Assembly: GCA_020403245.1 (NCBI GenBank)
Contig: JADBYA010000005.1
Coordinates: 62,001 to 126,000 of the forward strand
From: Flavobacterium sp.
Lineage (GTDB): Bacteria; Bacteroidota; Bacteroidia; Flavobacteriales; Flavobacteriaceae
DNA length: 64,000 nucleotides
Reading direction: 5' to 3'
Every line of letters starts with the position of its first letter. Position 1 is the stretch's first letter. A program made the position numbers and the translations under genes. Shown piece by piece: positions 61,000 through 64,000 of this stretch. Below the pieces are notes generated by a model. The model worked only from the letters and a program-made list of their open reading frames with translations, had not been told where the DNA came from and did not search any database.

Positions 61000-62757
61000 A
61001 TGAAAGAACTTCAGTATTTAAACAAATATTTCGTTAAATATAAATTCCATTTTTTGTTAGGAATTTTTATCACCATTATAGCACAAATATTTTCGCTCTT
61101 CACACCCAAACTTGTTAGCAAATCTTTTAAAGCTATTGAAGATTTTCATACAAACGATTTGAGTAGTGAAATGATCAAAACGGAGTTACTTCATAATATT
61201 TTTTGGATTGTAGGCACTACTTTGATTGCAGGAATTTTGACGTTCTTGATGCGACAAACCTTAATTGTAATGTCGCGTCATGTGGAATTTGATTTAAAAA
61301 ATGAGGTATTCCAACACTATGAAGTATTAGATCAAAATTTCTACAAAAGAAATCGAACGGGTGATTTAATGAATAGAATTAGTGAAGATGTTGGCAAAGT
61401 TCGAATGTATGTTGGCCCCGCTGTGATGTACACTATCAATACTTTCATCCGATTTACGGTTGTTATAATATATATGTACAATGTATCGCCTCGACTAACA
61501 TTATATACTATTTTGCCATTACCTATTCTTTCGTTCATCATTTTTAAATTGAGTAAAGAAATCAACGTTCGAAGTACCATTTTTCAGCAATACTTATCAA
61601 AAATTTCCACATTTACACAAGAAATATTTTCGGGAATTAGAGTTGTAAAAGCGTATGCTTTGGAAAAACAATTTCAAAACAACATCACTGACTTAGCCAA
61701 AGAAAGCAAAACCAAAAGTATGAGTTTGGCTGGAGTGCAATCGCTTTTTGGGCCGTTGATGATTGCGCTAATTGGTGTAAGTAACTTGGTAGTGATTTAT
61801 TTTGGTGGATTAATGTATATTGATGGAACTATAAAAAGTATTGGAACCATTGCTGAGTTTATTTTGTATGTCAATATGCTGACTTGGCCAGTAGCTTCTA
61901 TTGGTTGGGTTTCCTCTTTGGTTCAAGAAGCAGAAGCTTCGCAAAAACGAATCAACGAGTTCTTAAAAATTGAACCCGAAATCAAAAATAAAGCTGCTAA
62001 AAACACGACTATTGATGGCGAAATCGAATTTAAAAATGTCAGTTTTAGTTATGACGACACCGAAATCAATGCGTTACAAAACATTTCTTTCAAAGTAAAA
62101 AAAGGAGAAACCCTGGCTATATTAGGAAAAACTGGCTCTGGGAAATCGAGTATTTTATCATTGATTACTAGACAATACGATATCAAAAAAGGAAACATCA
62201 CTATTGATGGAAAGAAAATAGACCAAGTTAATTTATATGATTTGCGCAACAGTATTGGCATTGTTCCTCAAGACGCTTTTCTTTTTTCGGATACTATAAA
62301 AAATAATATCAAATTTGGAAAAGAAAACGCTACAGATGAAGAAGTCTTTACTGCAGCAAAAAATGCAGTAGTCCATGACAACATTATCAGTTTCAAGAAC
62401 AAATATGAAACCATTTTAGGAGAAAGAGGCATAACCCTTTCTGGTGGTCAAAAACAACGTGTTTCTATTGCACGAGCCATCATCAAAAATCCCAAAATTT
62501 TATTGTTTGACGACTGCTTATCTGCTGTTGACACGGATACCGAAGAGAAAATATTGAATAATTTGGTAACTATTTCAAAAGATAAAACAACCATAATTGT
62601 AAGTCACAGAGTTTCGTCAGCTAAAAATGCAGACAAAATTATTATTATCGAAGAAGGTAAAATCATTCAAGAAGGTTCTCATAATCAATTGGTAAACCAG
62701 GAAGGGTATTATGCCGAATTGTATTTAAAACAACTTTCAGAAAAAGAATTAAATTAA
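61000..62757 (+). CDS. ABC exporter (fused membrane and ATPase domains)
   Basis: 585 residues: six membrane helices (about 15-320), then the ATPase with Walker A LGKTGSGKSS, Q-loop IGIVPQDAFLFSDT, signature LSGGQKQRVSIARA, Walker B ILLFDDCLSAVD, H-loop IIVSHRV. The residue after Walker B is Asp where homodimeric exporters have Glu, a trait of the degenerate half of heterodimeric exporters. No partner gene is adjacent. Substrate unknown; multidrug- or lipid-type exporters share this architecture. Confidence 0.92.
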   Translation: MKELQYLNKYFVKYKFHFLLGIFITIIAQIFSLFTPKLVSKSFKAIEDFHTNDLSSEMIKTELLHNIFWIVGTTLIAGILTFLMRQTLIVMSRHVEFDLKNEVFQHYEVLDQNFYKRNRTGDLMNRISEDVGKVRMYVGPAVMYTINTFIRFTVVIIYMYNVSPRLTLYTILPLPILSFIIFKLSKEINVRSTIFQQYLSKISTFTQEIFSGIRVVKAYALEKQFQNNITDLAKESKTKSMSLAGVQSLFGPLMIALIGVSNLVVIYFGGLMYIDGTIKSIGTIAEFILYVNMLTWPVASIGWVSSLVQEAEASQKRINEFLKIEPEIKNKAAKNTTIDGEIEFKNVSFSYDDTEINALQNISFKVKKGETLAILGKTGSGKSSILSLITRQYDIKKGNITIDGKKIDQVNLYDLRNSIGIVPQDAFLFSDTIKNNIKFGKENATDEEVFTAAKNAVVHDNIISFKNKYETILGERGITLSGGQKQRVSIARAIIKNPKILLFDDCLSAVDTDTEEKILNNLVTISKDKTTIIVSHRVSSAKNADKIIIIEEGKIIQEGSHNQLVNQEGYYAELYLKQLSEKELN

Positions 62758-62826
62758 TTGTTGTTTCATAACAAAAAAATTACCATTTTTGAACTGTATA
62801 GAAACATAATTAAAGACTGAAAGAAT

Positions 62827-63204
62827 ATGAGAGAAAATGATATGTTAGAAAAAGATGAGATTTTTTCTAAAGTTTTAAGAGCCGGAAGAAGAACCTATTT
62901 CTTTGATGTGAGAGCTACCAAAGCGGATGATTACTACATTACCATTACCGAGAGTAAAAAATTTACCGAAGAAGACGGTTCGTTTCACTTCAAAAAACAC
63001 AAAATCTATTTATACAAAGAGGATTTCACTGCTTTTGCTGAAATTTTGGCAGAAATGACTTCCTATGTTTTGAATAACAAAGGCGAAGAAGTAATTTCGG
63101 AAAGACACCAAAAAGATTTTAAAAAAGAATATAATTCAGAAGCTACTGAGGAAAATAAAAATTCCGAAAAAAATTTCACCGATATTGAATTTGACGATAT
63201 TTAA
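62827..63204 (+). CDS. DUF3276 (PUR-alpha-like) nucleic-acid-binding protein
   Basis: 125 residues with IFSKVLRAGRRTYFFDVRATKADDYYITITESKKF and FHFKKHKIYLYKEDFTAFAEILAEMTSYV, the Pur-alpha-like DUF3276 repeat fold that binds single-stranded DNA or RNA. The end is acidic and Asn/Glu-rich (disordered). Single-copy conserved protein in Bacteroidota and spirochaetes. An alternative start at the second Met (MLEKDE) is possible. Confidence 0.9.
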   Translation: MRENDMLEKDEIFSKVLRAGRRTYFFDVRATKADDYYITITESKKFTEEDGSFHFKKHKIYLYKEDFTAFAEILAEMTSYVLNNKGEEVISERHQKDFKKEYNSEATEENKNSEKNFTDIEFDDI

Positions 63205-63220
63205 TTGAAAAATAATGCTA

Positions 63221-63414
63221 ATGAAAAGCAACTATATTAAAAACATTTTAATATAATTGCTCTAATCTTCTGGATTTGATTAATTTTAGAAAAATAGGAA
63301 AAAATAATAATTGGAGACAGCAATGCATTGATTTATAGTTCCTTATTCATAGTTTGTATTGTAATTTCCTCTTATCAATTGATAAAAGCAACAAAAAATA
63401 AAGAACAAGTTTAA
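63221..63414 (+). pseudogene. Decayed small membrane-protein gene
   Basis: The frame opens with MKSNYIKNILI and stops; a +1 frame continues IALIFWI, stop, LILEK; another frame then gives IIIGDSNALIYSSLFIVCIVISSYQLIKATKNKEQV, ending at TAA. The pieces concatenate into a plausible two-helix small membrane protein interrupted by at least two frameshifts and a stop. A terminator follows at once. Reconstruction is by eye and could be coincidence for the short first piece; the last piece is convincing. Confidence 0.6.
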
Positions 63415-63416
63415 AT

Positions 63417-63444
63417 CCAGAAATTAATTTCTGGCTTTTTTTTT
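63417..63444 (+). terminator. Intrinsic terminator after the decayed gene
   Basis: Palindrome CCAGAAATTAATTTCTGG (63417-63434) followed by a run of about nine T; plus-strand orientation. It ends at the stop codon of the convergent carboxypeptidase gene. Confidence 0.85.
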
Positions 63445-64000
63445 AATATTTTGCTGGAACTCCAGGTTTTGGTAGGGATTTTTGAATAAAAATTCTCAAA
63501 TCTTCATTTCCTTTAATTAAATCTTCTTTGCGAAGATACATCATGTGACCACTTCGATAGCCTTCAAAAGACATCCTATCTTTTAATCTACCACTTGGGT
63601 CCATTTGCCATAAATTGTATTTTGCATTAAAATAATCACAAGCGCCATCGTAATATCCTGATTGCACTAGTACATGTAAATAAGGATTTTGAGCCATGGC
63701 TTGACGCAAATTCTCACCAGTATTATCTCCTGAATTATCCCAAGGTCGAACTGGTCCAAACATGTTGTATTTCAAATCAGTTTTGTATCCTAAATTATTG
63801 CGAAGATAAATATTTATTGCAGGTGTAAACGAATGCAACCAAGAGGTCAACTCGGAATTAAAATCGGGACTATCTCCAGCCTCTTTGCGATCAATTCCTT
63901 TATAACGAGAATCTAATCTTCCTACAGTATAACCTTGATCTCTTAATAATTCTTTCCAAAAATAATCCAGAGGAACGTCAAGATTATTTTGCAAAATCAC
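63443..64000 (-). CDS. S10-type serine carboxypeptidase, C-terminal part
   Basis: Partial: the open frame runs off the right edge, so the N-terminus and the catalytic serine lie outside. The visible 185 residues contain the catalytic Asp region LHVLVQSGYYDGACDY and the His region SFEGYRSGHMMYLRKEDL, the last two members of the Ser-Asp-His triad of alpha/beta-hydrolase carboxypeptidases. It ends SLPKPGVPAKY. Likely secreted. Confidence 0.88.
   Translation of the reverse strand: MILQNNLDVPLDYFWKELLRDQGYTVGRLDSRYKGIDRKEAGDSPDFNSELTSWLHSFTPAINIYLRNNLGYKTDLKYNMFGPVRPWDNSGDNTGENLRQAMAQNPYLHVLVQSGYYDGACDYFNAKYNLWQMDPSGRLKDRMSFEGYRSGHMMYLRKEDLIKGNEDLRIFIQKSLPKPGVPAKY

Noticed and set aside
1..64000. 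rRNA, tRNA, insertion sequences, integrases or attachment sites
   Set aside because: I saw no cloverleaf, no rRNA sequence, no transposase or integrase gene, and no flanking direct repeats next to a tRNA; only the small REPIN-like element suggests mobility.

Overview
This is an AT-rich chromosomal segment of a Flavobacterium-like member of the Bacteroidota (family Flavobacteriaceae). The evidence is promoter boxes of the Bacteroidota type (TAnnTTTG), weak Shine-Dalgarno signals, a type IX secretion C-terminal domain, glutamine synthetase III, DUF1599, DUF1573, DUF4834, DUF3276 and YfhO families, and the fused alpha/beta E1 dehydrogenase typical of this group. No rRNA, tRNA, CRISPR array, insertion sequence or prophage was found. 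About 56 protein genes are packed almost end to end, and no gene-free gap exceeds 300 bases. Both edge genes are cut: the RelA/SpoT C-terminus on the left and an S10-type carboxypeptidase on the right.

Layout. 1-2.9 kb: relA/spoT end, a cysteine-poor Fur-family regulator and purA, with a REPIN-like inverted element between the last two. 2.9-5.3 kb: secreted GH13 amylase plus a CIA30 protein (minus). 5.5-12.0 kb: OstA/LptA-like LPS transport protein, zinc ribbon, class III aminotransferase, TPR protein, TonB-like protein, aroE and rlmH. 12.1-18.8 kb: folP and a lipoprotein (minus), then DUF1599, DoxX-like/thioredoxin membrane protein, thioredoxin, tpiA, prmA and clpS. 18.8-22.1 kb: small unknowns, a PurM-like enzyme and a PIN-toxin module with an unlisted 54-residue partner. 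22.1-25.5 kb: two double-OmpA proteins, a mini T9SS-cargo protein and a surface protein. 25.6-31.0 kb: glnN, TerC, a GNAT-like protein and an outer membrane barrel.

31-38 kb is an envelope or polysaccharide region (YfhO, glycosyltransferase, flippase) interrupted by a self-contained 53-residue-protein/nucleotidyltransferase pair. 38-42 kb: two unknown secreted proteins and glmM (minus). 42-46.5 kb: AcpH-like, AlkD-like, CLC channel and a Fic protein with a DNA-binding tail. 46.6-51.1 kb: uvrA, a DUF6882-like zinc protein, a structured RNA resembling Flavo-1, and a LOG-family enzyme. 51.1-57.8 kb: a degenerate M1-peptidase/beta-barrel fusion, the alpha/beta 2-oxoacid dehydrogenase E1 and pepT. 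57.9-60.8 kb: nusB-DUF1573-yajC operon and an amino-acid dehydrogenase (minus). 61-64 kb: ABC exporter, DUF3276 protein, remains of a decayed small membrane gene and the truncated carboxypeptidase.

The most notable observations are: two compact toxin-antitoxin-like pairs with very small partners; a Fic protein whose palindromic promoter may be bound by its own C-terminal domain; many gene boundaries each carrying a different short tandem repeat; promoter boxes that almost touch the start codon only in front of regulators or toxins; and an E1 whose thiamine-diphosphate motif has Asp and Asn reciprocally exchanged. Most functions are inferred from recognised family motifs; no database search was possible.
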